Assembly: GCF_009653635.1 (NCBI RefSeq)
Contig: NZ_PPFD01000006.1
Location: 372,001-436,000 of the forward strand
Source of the DNA: Endozoicomonas sp. OPT23
GTDB lineage: Bacteria; Pseudomonadota; Gammaproteobacteria; Pseudomonadales; Endozoicomonadaceae
Length of the DNA stretch: 64,000 nucleotides
Direction of reading: 5' to 3'
The number at the start of each line of letters is the position of its first letter. The first letter of the stretch is position 1. The position numbers and the translations under genes are program-made. The notes under the pieces were generated by a model, which was not told where the DNA came from, searched no databases, and worked only from the letters and a program-made list of their open reading frames with translations. Below are positions 47,016 to 55,965 of the stretch, piece by piece.

Positions 47016-47050
47016 GAAAAAAGGCGATACTCGAAAGTATCACCTTTTTG
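47016..47050 (-). terminator. Terminator of cold-shock gene 2
   Basis: AAAAAGGCGATACT / AGTATCACCTTTTT pair around CGAA, with T-run on the minus strand. It lies 43 nt after the csp stop. A CGAA tetraloop and strong stem make this a typical terminator. The segment 46766-47015 before it holds nothing else I can support. Confidence 0.85.
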
Positions 47051-47093
47051 TACCTTGCTCAGAGCAAAGTTATATAGCTGTTATAGCCAGTCC

Positions 47094-47300
47094 TTACAGA
47101 GGACGGATATCTTCAGCCTGTGGACCTTTCTGGCCCTGAGTTACGCGGAACTCAACCTGCTGGCCTTCAGCCAGAGTCTTGAAGCCTTCGCCAACGATCT
47201 GACGGAAGTGAGCAAACACGTCAGGACCGTTTTCCTGAGCGATGAAGCCAAAACCTTTCTCTTCGTTGAACCACTTAACAGTACCGGTAGTAGTAGACAT
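47094..47300 (-). CDS. Cold-shock protein, CspA family (copy 2)
   Basis: 68 residues, almost identical to the copy at 45195; differences are few (for example STTTGT for [17 protein letters not shown] for [16 protein letters not shown] for FTVTQ). RNA-binding motifs KGFGFIAQ and VFAHF are intact. Start ATG 47300 has AGGA 7 nt upstream. The flanking terminator and leader are also duplicated, so the whole transcription unit was copied. Confidence 0.93.
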   Translation of the reverse strand: MSTTTGTVKWFNEEKGFGFIAQENGPDVFAHFRQIVGEGFKTLAEGQQVEFRVTQGQKGPQAEDIRPL

Positions 47301-47470
47301 AGTCATTTCCTATCTATTAACACAAAGTTGCCCTGCATTGTCTTACAACAATATAGGCGTAAAGCTAGAAGTTTTGTTGTTACTTATGAAGAAGATGACG
47401 GGCTACTACACCCAGAACATTTAATCTAAACATAAAGAATCAAACGCACTTGTAACGTGGGGGTCATTTT
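47301..47470 (-). promoter_or_regulatory. Conserved leader of csp copy 2
   Basis: Carries the same ordered blocks as the leader of copy 1 (plus-strand AAAGCTAGAAG, TTACTTATGAAGA, AAAGAATCAAACG, CTTGTAACGTGG), with divergent spacers. Selection on structure or regulation is inferred. The next 175 nt, to 47645, hold no feature I can support. Confidence 0.55.
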
Positions 47471-47645
47471 ACACGGCTTTAGGCGATCGGCAACAAGTAT
47501 CTTTGAAAAAATTCAGGTAATTATACGAGTTATAGAATATTTCCGCCTATAAACAGCTAGCGCCTCCAGATATTTTGTACAACAAACAGTCAGTTACCGA
47601 TATCTGATCGCCTGAGATCAGGAAAAATGACTGTTCGAATAATTT

Positions 47646-48056
47646 TCAAAGGTTATCAGCACTAATTTTTTCAGGTTTCAACAATTCATGGTTACCATTG
47701 AACAAATCAGAAGCGATATATCGAATAATGGCGTAGGTATAGATAAGGCTGCCATTGATGAAAAAACCAAATACCCAGTTATCCAGCTGAAAGCCCCAGG
47801 GTTTAAAACCCTGAAAGACCATCAAAACCGATAGGAAGACGACCTGTGCACATAACAGGGTGAATATTTTTCGGTCAAATTTTTCCCGGTGTTTTCTGCG
47901 GGATCTATGCCACTCTAGCTGCTCTTCCTGAAGGGTCTGTAAGGCAGTGACAGACTCCTCAACAACATTTTCTATCAAAGACTCAGGCTTACTGCTGCTC
48001 GTCTGTTGAGAAAGCTTTTTGATAATAGCGTTTTTATTATTTTTTACTTCAGCCAA
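47646..48056 (-). CDS. Two-helix membrane protein downstream of an ImmA-like peptidase
   Basis: 136 residues, not recognised. The first 75 residues are polar and helical, with an acidic stretch (ESLIENVVEESVTALQTLQEE) followed by a basic one (HRSRRKHREKFDRK). Two membrane helices follow (IFTLLCAQVVFLSVLMVF and WVFGFFINGSLIYTYAII) and a short tail. It lies 17 nt after the ImmA-like gene on the same strand, so the two are likely co-expressed. Layout recalls small cytosolic-helix plus 2TM effectors such as SLATT-type proteins, but no family link is established. Confidence 0.65.
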   Translation of the reverse strand: MAEVKNNKNAIIKKLSQQTSSSKPESLIENVVEESVTALQTLQEEQLEWHRSRRKHREKFDRKIFTLLCAQVVFLSVLMVFQGFKPWGFQLDNWVFGFFINGSLIYTYAIIRYIASDLFNGNHELLKPEKISADNL

Positions 48057-48073
48057 CCCTGGCCTCCAGATAC

Positions 48074-48571
48074 TTATCTCAGGCCAAGCACACGTGCTCG
48101 TATTTTTACAGACTGTTCACTGACACCAAAAGAAGCCGCCACCAGCGAGGGAATACCGGTCCACTTCTTCCAGGCATTGATAAAATGCTGTTCGGGCATA
48201 AGAATTTCAGCGGCAAAAGTATCCGCTTCTTTTTCTTTAGATGTTTTCGGTCCGGGTTTTCGATAATCCACAAAATCCTGATCATCGCTGCCTTCATTAA
48301 GGTGAAGAACAATATGACCTATTTCATGGGCCAGGGTAAACAGCTGGCGCCGCGCTGTATCTTCACTGTTCAGGTAAACCGTTTTTTCGTTGTGACTGAC
48401 AGCTCCGGCGATGCTTCGGGTGGAAGTATCCGGCTGAAAATATTCAAACGAGTAGCCCAGGTGATCGATCACTTTATCGACCGGAACAGGAAGTTGACCT
48501 CCGGCACCTGCACTGTTCAACAGGCCGGTCGCCAGATCCCTGATCTCTTCTCTTGATCTTGTATATTCCAT
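48074..48571 (-). CDS. ImmA/IrrE-family metallopeptidase
   Basis: 165 residues from ATG 48571 (MEYTRSREEI); a GTG at 48601 would add 10. The zinc motif HEIGH (His82, Glu83, His86) lies in LFTLAHEIGHIVLHL, and a downstream acidic segment KEKEADTFAAEILMP supplies the third ligand, as in ImmA/IrrE. ImmA relatives cleave repressors (ICEBs1, phage, DdrO) and some serve in toxin-antitoxin modules. No helix-turn-helix is present in it or next to it. Partner is the membrane protein 17 nt downstream. Confidence 0.85.
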   Translation of the reverse strand: MEYTRSREEIRDLATGLLNSAGAGGQLPVPVDKVIDHLGYSFEYFQPDTSTRSIAGAVSHNEKTVYLNSEDTARRQLFTLAHEIGHIVLHLNEGSDDQDFVDYRKPGPKTSKEKEADTFAAEILMPEQHFINAWKKWTGIPSLVAASFGVSEQSVKIRARVLGLR

Positions 48572-48728
48572 TGCAATTTTTATCGTCAATACGGATTGCA
48601 CGATGACAATCTAACCAGAGTTTTTTTCGCTGTCCAGTTTGACGACGCTAAAATAAGCACTGCCAGCCATTAAACAATGACTGTCTATTAGAGCTTCTGT
48701 AAACATTACTATTAAAGAGAGCCTTGGC

Positions 48729-49112
48729 ATGCCTGACACCAAACCGCCCCAACTCAATGTACTTGGTCTTCCTATCGAACCCTGCTGCCTTGACCCTGTC
48801 ACCGGCTTTTTTCGCGATGGCTATTGTCATACCAGCCCTATGGATACCGGCATTCATACGATCTGCGTTCAGACAACCAAAGAATTTCTTCAATATTCAA
48901 TCAGCAGAGGGAATGATTTAAGTACACCAAAGGAAGAGTTCGGTTTTCCTGGGCTGAAGCCCGGAGACCGCTGGTGTCTTTGTGCTCATCGCTGGCTGGA
49001 AGCTTATCGAGACAATCAGGCTCCCGCCGTTTTTATACTGTCTACCCATATTAAAAGTCTGGAAGTGATTCCGCTGGACATACTCAAATCAAAGGCTCTG
49101 GACCTTTCATAA
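48729..49112 (+). CDS. DUF2237 family protein
   Basis: 127-residue cytosolic protein of a conserved, uncharacterised family. Signature pieces: NVLGLPIEPCCLDPVTGFFRDG, CVQTTKEFLQYSISRGNDLS and PGDRWCLCAHRWLEA. The conserved cysteines (CC and CLC) could bind metal or be catalytic, but this is not known. It is divergent from the ImmA-like gene. Confidence 0.88.
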   Translation: MPDTKPPQLNVLGLPIEPCCLDPVTGFFRDGYCHTSPMDTGIHTICVQTTKEFLQYSISRGNDLSTPKEEFGFPGLKPGDRWCLCAHRWLEAYRDNQAPAVFILSTHIKSLEVIPLDILKSKALDLS

Positions 49113-49221
49113 ACACCACTCCACCCATCAAGCAACTTCTATAACTCTATAGATTTAATAAGACACCTGTGCTATCAAATTAAAGGCTTTTAGCCGCTGA
49201 ATCATCCACAGGACAATAATA

Positions 49222-50841
49222 ATGATAAAAAAGGATGTCATCGTCGTTGGTGCTGGCTTTGCCGGTATGCAACTGCTGCATCATTTACGGCGGGAAGGTT
49301 TCAATGCACTGATACTGGAATCAGCCAGTGAAGTCGGCGGAACCTGGTTTCATAATCGCTATCCCGGCTGTCGCTGCGATGTTGAGAGCATGCAGTACTC
49401 CTACCAGTTTGATAAGGAACTGGAACAGGAATGGAAATGGACTGAACTCTACCCTTCTCAACCAGAAATTCTGGAATACGCAAAACACGTCGCCAGCCGT
49501 TTTGATCTGAAAAAAGACATTCAGTTCAATACTCGCGTTCAATCCGCAGAATACCGAAAGAATCATCAACACTGGCTGATCACCACGACGACGGGGGAAC
49601 AGTTTCAGGCCCAGTTCTGCATTATGGCCACTGGCAACCTGTCCGTCCCGAACACACCCAGATTTAATGGTCTTGAAGATTTCAAGGGTGAGGTCTATCA
49701 CACCGCCCGATGGCCTGAACAGCCCGTCGACTTCACAGGCAAGCGAGTCGCTGTTATTGGTACAGGCTCCTCCGGTATTCAGGCCATCCCTGTCGTTGCT
49801 GAACAGGCCAGACAACTCACTGTTTTTCAACGCTCTGCCTCATACTCGTTACCGGCCGGAAATAGGCCGCTGAGCACAGAAGAGATTAATAACACCAGAA
49901 ACAACTACCAGCAGCTACGAGATAAGGCTAGCCAGTCCTTTGGTGGCGTAGTATTCAAAGGTGAAGTGAATGAGCAGTCTGTCTTCGATGTGAGCGAAAC
50001 CGAACAACAGGCTGAATTTGAGCAGCGCTGGCAAGACGGCGGTGTTGGCTTCACCCACAGTTACAGCGATCTTCTGTTGAACAGCGACGCCAATGAAATA
50101 GCCTCTGAATTTATTCGCAATAAAATACGCACCATCGTCAAGGATAAAACTACCGCTGAGTTGCTCTGCCCTACTGATCTATTTGCCTGTAAACGCCCAT
50201 GTATTGATACCAACTACTATGACACCTATAACCGTGACAATGTGTCACTGGTCAGCATAAAAGATAATCCTATCGAATGCTTTACAGAAAAAGGACTGAT
50301 CACTGATAACACTGAATATCAGTTCGATGCTCTTATTCTGGCGACAGGCTTTGACGCTATGACCGGCGCTGTACGTAATATAAAAATAGAAGGCAACGAC
50401 CAGCAACGTTTAGATAACATCTGGAGTCAAGGATCTGACAACTATTTAGGGCTGGCTGTTCATGGTTTCCCTAATCTGTTTACGGTCACAGGTCCGGGCA
50501 GCCCTTCTGTATTAACCAATGTAATGGTCTCGATCCACCAACATGTGAACTGGATTACCGACTGCATCAGCTACATGCGGACAAAACAGCTTGGCTCAAT
50601 TGAAGCCACCATTAAGGCGCAGACTTCATGGCTGGAACAGGTCAACACCATCGCTGGCTACACCCTGTATCCAAGCTGCAACTCCTGGTATCTGGGCGCT
50701 AATATCCCCAGTAAACCGCGACAGTTTATGCCTTATGCCGGAGGCGTACCTGGCTACAGACAGATTTGCCAGTCCGTCGTCGAGAATGACTATGAAGGGT
50801 TTCAATTTCAACCTGCAGGAAGCACAAGCAATGACCACTAA
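49222..50841 (+). CDS. Flavin-dependent Baeyer-Villiger monooxygenase
   Basis: Predicted NADPH/FAD enzyme that inserts oxygen next to a carbonyl, turning cyclic or linear ketones into lactones or esters. 539 residues. FAD site VIVVGAGFAGMQLLHHL, the type I BVMO fingerprint FKGEVYHTARWP, the NADPH site GTGSSGIQAI and the cyclohexanone/cyclododecanone monooxygenase-like FACKRPCIDTNYYDTYNRDN are visible. ATG 49222 follows AGGACAATAATA. Its last 11 nt overlap the SDR gene, so the two are translationally coupled. The real ketone is unknown. Confidence 0.92.
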   Translation: MIKKDVIVVGAGFAGMQLLHHLRREGFNALILESASEVGGTWFHNRYPGCRCDVESMQYSYQFDKELEQEWKWTELYPSQPEILEYAKHVASRFDLKKDIQFNTRVQSAEYRKNHQHWLITTTTGEQFQAQFCIMATGNLSVPNTPRFNGLEDFKGEVYHTARWPEQPVDFTGKRVAVIGTGSSGIQAIPVVAEQARQLTVFQRSASYSLPAGNRPLSTEEINNTRNNYQQLRDKASQSFGGVVFKGEVNEQSVFDVSETEQQAEFEQRWQDGGVGFTHSYSDLLLNSDANEIASEFIRNKIRTIVKDKTTAELLCPTDLFACKRPCIDTNYYDTYNRDNVSLVSIKDNPIECFTEKGLITDNTEYQFDALILATGFDAMTGAVRNIKIEGNDQQRLDNIWSQGSDNYLGLAVHGFPNLFTVTGPGSPSVLTNVMVSIHQHVNWITDCISYMRTKQLGSIEATIKAQTSWLEQVNTIAGYTLYPSCNSWYLGANIPSKPRQFMPYAGGVPGYRQICQSVVENDYEGFQFQPAGSTSNDH

Positions 50842-51625
50842 CAATTACAAACGCTTCTCAGGCAAGCTGGCTATTGTTACCGGAACCAGTTCAGGCATTG
50901 GATTAGCTTGCGCCCGTCGCCTTGCAGAAGAAGGGGCAATGATTGCCGGCATCGATATAAAGGAAGGTGACTGGCAACAGGTCAAGGCGCTAAGCCCGGA
51001 CTCTCGCTTTTATAAACTGGATGTCAGCGATGGAAGTGCAGTAAAGAAAACCTTTGAACAGGTGATAGTCGATTATGGTCGTGCAGACATTCTGTTGACT
51101 GCAGCAGGTATCAGTAAGGCTGGCCCCCTGCATATGCTGGAAGAGGCTGACTGGAACGACACCATCGACGTCAACCTGAAAGGCACTTACCTCTGCATTA
51201 AAGCGGTACTACCGACCATGATGAAACAGCACTCTGGCAGCATTGTCACCATTGCCAGTATCGAAGGTTTAAACGGAACCGAATGCGGCAGCGCCTATAA
51301 CGCTTCAAAGGGTGGCGTGGTCATACTCACCAAGAATCTGGCAATGGACTACGGTCGTATGGGCATTCGCACTAACAGCATCTGCCCCGGCTTTATCGAA
51401 ACTCCTTTGCTGGAACAGGCTATCGGACAGCTACCGGCCTTTAAAGATGACATCATCAGAGAAACCAAGGTGGGCCGTCTTGGCAAGCCGGAAGAGATCG
51501 CTGCCGCCGCCAGCTTTCTTGCTTCCGACGACGCCAGTTATGTAAATGGCCACAGCCTGGTTGTCGATGGCGGTTACAGTGCCGGACACAGCCATGGCAT
51601 TGTTGAACTGATGGGATTGAGCTGA
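50831..51625 (+). CDS. Short-chain dehydrogenase/reductase (SDR)
   Basis: 264-residue NAD(P)-dependent oxidoreductase. Cofactor motif TGTSSGIG near residue 18, AAGISKAGPL, the catalytic Ser in ASIEG and the YNASKGG motif (Tyr and Lys) are all present; NSICPGFIETPLL follows. Overlap with the upstream monooxygenase (11 nt) points to a shared pathway, probably oxidising an alcohol to the ketone substrate or the reverse. ATG 50831 lies inside the upstream gene's end. Confidence 0.92.
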   Translation: MTTNNYKRFSGKLAIVTGTSSGIGLACARRLAEEGAMIAGIDIKEGDWQQVKALSPDSRFYKLDVSDGSAVKKTFEQVIVDYGRADILLTAAGISKAGPLHMLEEADWNDTIDVNLKGTYLCIKAVLPTMMKQHSGSIVTIASIEGLNGTECGSAYNASKGGVVILTKNLAMDYGRMGIRTNSICPGFIETPLLEQAIGQLPAFKDDIIRETKVGRLGKPEEIAAAASFLASDDASYVNGHSLVVDGGYSAGHSHGIVELMGLS

Positions 51626-51653
51626 CCTCAGCTTATTGAAAGGAGCCTTGCAT

Positions 51654-52592
51654 TCAGGGCTCCAGAACCACTTTAATGGCACCTGCTTTGCGGTCACCTG
51701 CGATTGCAAAGGCTTCTACGGCTGCTTCCAGCGGCAAACGATGAGTGATCAATATTTCCGGCAGCTCTGGCCTGTTGGCCAATAGTTGGGCTGCCACTTC
51801 AACATCTTTCACTAACCCCTGCTGACCATAGAGAGAAGACGTGTAAAAACGCAGGTTCTTCATTCCCATTTCCCGCGTAGGCAGCTGAACACCATCCCAG
51901 TAAGTCGCCAGCATCAGAACAATGCCGCCCGGCTTGCAGAGAGTTGCAGTCTGAGCCAGAGAGTCCGAGGTCCCAGCACAGTCTACTGCGACATCATACT
52001 CACCAGCGCATTCCAGTTTCGCTCCTAACCTTTCTCCCGCCTGTTTCTGGGCATCATGGCGCGCTGTCAGAGCAACGTCTTGCAAATGACTGGTAAGAAT
52101 CGCTGTAACTGCCAAACCCACCGAACCAGCACCAATAACAGCTACCCTGCTCTGAGGTTGAAGATCAAGCATTCTCACACCGTGCATGGCAACAGCCAGC
52201 GGTTCAACCAGACAGGCATCACTGGCGCTGACATTATTGGGAAGAGTTACGATACTACGTTCCGGCACCAGTATTTCCTCTGCCATTCCACCTTCCCTGA
52301 AGACACCATGAATCATGCCTCCGCCAAGGCGGCAATAATGGTAATTGCCCGTCGTACACTGATCACAGTGACCGCAGGGAGCTAAAGGCTCAATGGCAAC
52401 CGCTCTTCCATCAGGCAGTATGCCTGCTACTTCATGGCCAAGGGTTACGGGTGGTGTAAAGCCCGAATTAATAAGATGAAGGTCAGAACCACAGATACCG
52501 GAGGAAACCACTTTGACTCTAACGCCATCACCTGCTGGCCTGGCTACTTCCTGCACCTGAATATGTTTGTCACAGCAGCGAACGGCTTTCAT
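51654..52592 (-). CDS. Zinc-dependent medium-chain alcohol dehydrogenase
   Basis: 312 residues. Catalytic zinc ligands occur in SSGICGSDLH (Cys) and GHEVAG (His-Glu), and the structural zinc lobe CGHCDQCTTGNYHYC has four Cys. The NAD-binding motif is VIGAGSVGLAV. It is slightly short for the family (usually 340-380). It converges on the SDR gene, so it shares the neighbourhood, not the transcript. The BVMO-SDR-ADH trio suggests alcohol/ketone catabolism, substrate unknown. Confidence 0.88.
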   Translation of the reverse strand: MKAVRCCDKHIQVQEVARPAGDGVRVKVVSSGICGSDLHLINSGFTPPVTLGHEVAGILPDGRAVAIEPLAPCGHCDQCTTGNYHYCRLGGGMIHGVFREGGMAEEILVPERSIVTLPNNVSASDACLVEPLAVAMHGVRMLDLQPQSRVAVIGAGSVGLAVTAILTSHLQDVALTARHDAQKQAGERLGAKLECAGEYDVAVDCAGTSDSLAQTATLCKPGGIVLMLATYWDGVQLPTREMGMKNLRFYTSSLYGQQGLVKDVEVAAQLLANRPELPEILITHRLPLEAAVEAFAIAGDRKAGAIKVVLEP

Positions 52593-52715
52593 AAATGTTC
52601 CGTTTATTCTTTTTGTTATTACTCTTCTTTGCTGGCCATTCTAGCCCGCCGGTTTCTCAGGCATTGAGAATTCTATAGAATAACTCTTATACCTTTTAGC
52701 GAGTTAAGAAAGATC

Positions 52716-53354
52716 ATGGATATCAGTCATCTGCGGGAGAATTACACTCAGGCCGGACTGGATCGGGACACCCTGGATGAAAACCCGTTCAGCCAGTTCG
52801 ATCTCTGGTTTAAGCAGGCTCAGGAAGCACAACTGCCTGAACCTAATGCCCTGAGCCTTGCGACTGCATCTGCTGACGGTATTCCCAGCCTGCGTACGGT
52901 GCTGCTGAAATACGTCAGTGAAGAAGGCTTTGTCTTTTTTACTAACTACAGCAGCAACAAGTCCCGGGAAATTTCCGAGAATCCCAATGTCGCCATGATG
53001 TTCCCTTGGATCAGCCTGGAGCGTCAGGTGATTGTCCGTGGTCGTGTAGAGAAAATATCCAAGACAGATTCCCTGCGCTATTTCACCAGCCGCCCTCACG
53101 GCAGCCAGCTGGGTGCCTGGGTATCTCACCAAAGCTCCGTTATCACCGGCCGTAAAGTGCTGGAAATGAAACTGGCGGAAATGAAACGTAAATTCAGTGA
53201 GGGTAAAGTGCCACTGCCTGACTTCTGGGGCGGCTACCGTGTCGTTCCGGAGAAAATTGAATTCTGGCAAGGTCGCCCAAGTCGTCTTCACGACCGCTTC
53301 CTTTATACCCGTCAGCAGGATAATCAATGGCATATTGAGAGACTGGCACCATGA
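52716..53354 (+). CDS. pdxH: Pyridoxamine 5'-phosphate oxidase
   Basis: FMN enzyme that makes pyridoxal 5'-phosphate from PNP/PMP. 212 residues, near the usual length. Seen: [21 protein letters not shown], the FMN site [34 protein letters not shown] and the C-terminal [23 protein letters not shown], given here in part. The last codons overlap the next gene by ATGA. PLP feeds the aminotransferase and other enzymes. Confidence 0.96.
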   Translation: MDISHLRENYTQAGLDRDTLDENPFSQFDLWFKQAQEAQLPEPNALSLATASADGIPSLRTVLLKYVSEEGFVFFTNYSSNKSREISENPNVAMMFPWISLERQVIVRGRVEKISKTDSLRYFTSRPHGSQLGAWVSHQSSVITGRKVLEMKLAEMKRKFSEGKVPLPDFWGGYRVVPEKIEFWQGRPSRLHDRFLYTRQQDNQWHIERLAP

Positions 53355-54247
53355 GTCGCAGAACCGCTGCAACTCTTGCTGTTCGCGATGAACTGATCAA
53401 ACTGGTGGAAGTAAACAACCAGTTTCGTGATGCAGTACTGGCAGACCACACTCTGCCAGTCTGGGTTATGAAAGAGATGGACGAAGCTCAGTCTGACCGG
53501 GCTCTGGCGGCCGAAACGGCCTGCCGCCTGACGTACAATGAACATCAGAACAAACAGGAAACCGCTCGACTTCCGGGCATTGTCGGTATTTCTGAAAAGA
53601 CATTAATCATTGGGCATCAGCTGAATGAAGCCAGAGATAGCTTCAAAAAGGCCATGTCTGATTATCGCAAACTGTTTGGCGACAGTATTCAAGCCATCGA
53701 AGAAGCATCGGAAAAGCTAAGAGATGGTTTGCTGGGTGGACTGAAAATCCAGCATATTCATTTTGTTCAAAGCTATCGCCAGCTGAAGCTGTTTGATACA
53801 GCACCCAAGAGGATTGGTTTTAGCTGGGCGGCCCATCACAGCGGCTCGGTTCGCTTAAGTGCTTCTGAAGCCATTGAACACCTGCAAAAAAAATATCTGG
53901 CTTCTGCAGCAATCCAGAAAGATATTGAAGTTCTGGCGCAGATGCCAAAAACAGAACCGGTAATTATCAAACGGCTGCTGGCACCTCACCTGAGAGCCAA
54001 CCTGACCTGGCATAAAGATATCGAAACCCTTCGCAAGCTGGATAAGGATTTGAAGAAGGAATACCCCGGACAGATTAATGTACCACTGCCCGTCTTTGTA
54101 AAACTGGATAAGTGTGCGCCGCTGCCGGAATTTAATCGTATTCGCCCGTTTGATCCCGCTGCCAAGCAGGAACGCTTGACTCGCAGTGATACCAAACTGG
54201 TTCGAATCTCCGACAACCCTCATTCCAGAATCTACAGGTACGCATAA
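53351..54247 (+). CDS. Tus-like DNA replication terminus site-binding protein
   Basis: 298 residues resembling E. coli Tus (309). Similar blocks: [10 protein letters not shown] with a nearby helix [11 protein letters not shown] (Tus RLPGVL...INKLKTTFEHI), and [14 protein letters not shown] followed by [10 protein letters not shown] (Tus RFGWANKHII...AQLEKSLKS). The C-terminal half is basic as expected for DNA binding. Tus blocks the replicative helicase at Ter sites. It overlaps pdxH by 4 nt (ATGA), so expression is coupled. No convincing Ter site was found in the window. Family call is from recalled similarity, so moderate confidence. Confidence 0.72.
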   Translation: MSRRTAATLAVRDELIKLVEVNNQFRDAVLADHTLPVWVMKEMDEAQSDRALAAETACRLTYNEHQNKQETARLPGIVGISEKTLIIGHQLNEARDSFKKAMSDYRKLFGDSIQAIEEASEKLRDGLLGGLKIQHIHFVQSYRQLKLFDTAPKRIGFSWAAHHSGSVRLSASEAIEHLQKKYLASAAIQKDIEVLAQMPKTEPVIIKRLLAPHLRANLTWHKDIETLRKLDKDLKKEYPGQINVPLPVFVKLDKCAPLPEFNRIRPFDPAAKQERLTRSDTKLVRISDNPHSRIYRYA

Positions 54248-54323
54248 AGCCGCTATAAACGAACAATCAGCTCCGGACATTTACTGCTATTTTTATCTGG
54301 CCAGTTTCTTCCGGAGTTTTTTT

Positions 54324-55568
54324 ATGCTTGATAGCATTCGAACAGTCTCAATCTCACTGATGTTCTTATCCCTTCTGACAGGCCAGGTACTGGCACTTCC
54401 TTTGGAAGAACAGAAACAAGAGCAGCAAGAAGAGCCTGATCTCGTATCTGTCACTGAGCCTTCCACTGAAAAAAAGATTATTAAAAACGTACCCAACCAC
54501 CCTTACAGCACTGTTACATCAAAACTGTATCCACTGGCACTGGTCAGCGGTGAAACAGGTGCAACACTGGTTGATTACGAACAGGGCAGAATCGTTGCCA
54601 CTCTGAACTTAAATGGTAGTGCCGCTAATTCAGGTCTCTTCGTAACCAATGGCGGTGACGAAATCATCTATGTCATGGCTTTCAATAACCTTCCCGGTGC
54701 AGGCAATACTGTTTACGCCTTCCCCCTCAGGGACGGTAAGGTATCGTCAGATCGTCTTGAAGTAGCAGATTTCCCTGGCGACATTTTTCCCGGCAACAGT
54801 TTCTCTCTTGCCGCAGATAATCAGGGAGAATACGTTTATTTTGTCAGCCTGGAGACCAGCAGCTGTGATGACAGCGGCCACTGCACAGGTAAACGCTGGT
54901 TGAACCAGGTCACTGTCAGCGACAAAGACGCGAAGTCAACAGCCATTGAGATGCCTGCCTGGCATGGGTATTCAGCTGATGGTGGAGACCACGGATTAAG
55001 CCTCACCGCAAACGGCGAAACAGCTTATCTTGCTCACAATCGGGAGACGTATCAGGTAACTGGATTGAAGAGCAACGTACAACCAGTCATTAAATCACTG
55101 CCTATTGATTATGGTGATGCCAACCTGATTAACAGCACTGGCAGCCAACTGCTGGTGTTTTCTTACGGGGATATTCTTGAATATTCCACTCAGTCGTGGC
55201 AAAAGCGAACACTTCTGGATCAATCAGGCAGCTCTCAGTCTTTTATTCAGAATGCTCAATTTTATGTTAAAGATCAGAAAGCCCTGTTCACCCTTCAGGA
55301 TATCAGCGGTCAAAGCACACCTCTAAAACATTCTCCCAGACAGATTGCTGGCCACGTATCATCACGAAATTTGTTCCCACCCAATGAAGTGGTTTCAATT
55401 AATGTGAATGGGGAAGCAAGAGCAGAAACACTCTATCAACGATTTTTTACAGGACCTTATCCAACATCAGCCTGCTGGTCTCACGACGAAAAATATCTGC
55501 TGATTACACTCTGGAACGAGCTGAAAGATACAACAGAACTCGCCATTTACTCCTCAGTCAAACCCTGA
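54324..55568 (+). CDS. Secreted protein, probable beta-propeller
   Basis: 414 residues with a signal peptide (MFLSLLTGQVLA/LPLEE), so it is exported. ATG 54324 has GGAG 8 nt upstream and opens the signal peptide. The mature protein has an acidic Gln/Glu linker and then repeating beta-rich units (ALVSGETGATLVDYEQGRIV; GGDEIIYVMAFNNLPG; GHYVYFVSLET-like spans; CWSHDEKYLLITLWNEL), the look of a YVTN/WD-like propeller. CSSCDDSGHC-type cysteines could form a disulfide. Function unknown. Confidence 0.6.
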   Translation: MLDSIRTVSISLMFLSLLTGQVLALPLEEQKQEQQEEPDLVSVTEPSTEKKIIKNVPNHPYSTVTSKLYPLALVSGETGATLVDYEQGRIVATLNLNGSAANSGLFVTNGGDEIIYVMAFNNLPGAGNTVYAFPLRDGKVSSDRLEVADFPGDIFPGNSFSLAADNQGEYVYFVSLETSSCDDSGHCTGKRWLNQVTVSDKDAKSTAIEMPAWHGYSADGGDHGLSLTANGETAYLAHNRETYQVTGLKSNVQPVIKSLPIDYGDANLINSTGSQLLVFSYGDILEYSTQSWQKRTLLDQSGSSQSFIQNAQFYVKDQKALFTLQDISGQSTPLKHSPRQIAGHVSSRNLFPPNEVVSINVNGEARAETLYQRFFTGPYPTSACWSHDEKYLLITLWNELKDTTELAIYSSVKP

Positions 55569-55590
55569 CCGAGGAGATAAACTCGAAACT

Positions 55591-55842
55591 TTATGCGTCT
55601 GCCTGAAAATCATTTTTCAGGTAGGCGTCCAGTTCGGTGAAGCCACCAATATACTTCTGGCCATGAAATACCTGCGGCACGGTTTCTACTGATCTGCCTA
55701 CTGTCTTTTCCAGATCTGCCTTGGAAATACCTTCCTTATGAATATCTACATACAGGAATGGCAGGCTGCGATTTTCCAGAACTTCCTTGGCACGAACACA
55801 AAAACCACAACCTGGGCGACCAAAAACAGTGAAACGATCCAT
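55591..55842 (-). CDS. Glutaredoxin
   Basis: 83 residues; small thiol-disulfide oxidoreductase reduced by glutathione. The active site is FGRPGCGFCVRAKEV (Cys-Gly-Phe-Cys; GrxA-type proteins usually have CPYC), with TVPQVFHGQKYIGGFTEL forming the cis-Pro and glutathione-binding parts. Start ATG 55842 has AGAGG 9 nt upstream; an in-frame start at 55866 is less likely. It stands alone. Confidence 0.92.
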   Translation of the reverse strand: MDRFTVFGRPGCGFCVRAKEVLENRSLPFLYVDIHKEGISKADLEKTVGRSVETVPQVFHGQKYIGGFTELDAYLKNDFQADA

Positions 55843-55965
55843 AACGCTATACCTCTGCTCTAACAAAGAGCGGCTAAATTGGGAAATCTCTATGCCGCTA
55901 ACTATAAACAGGCAAACCTGATTCTCTAAATCGTTATTTTCTTGTATTTCGATAGAGGATATCTA

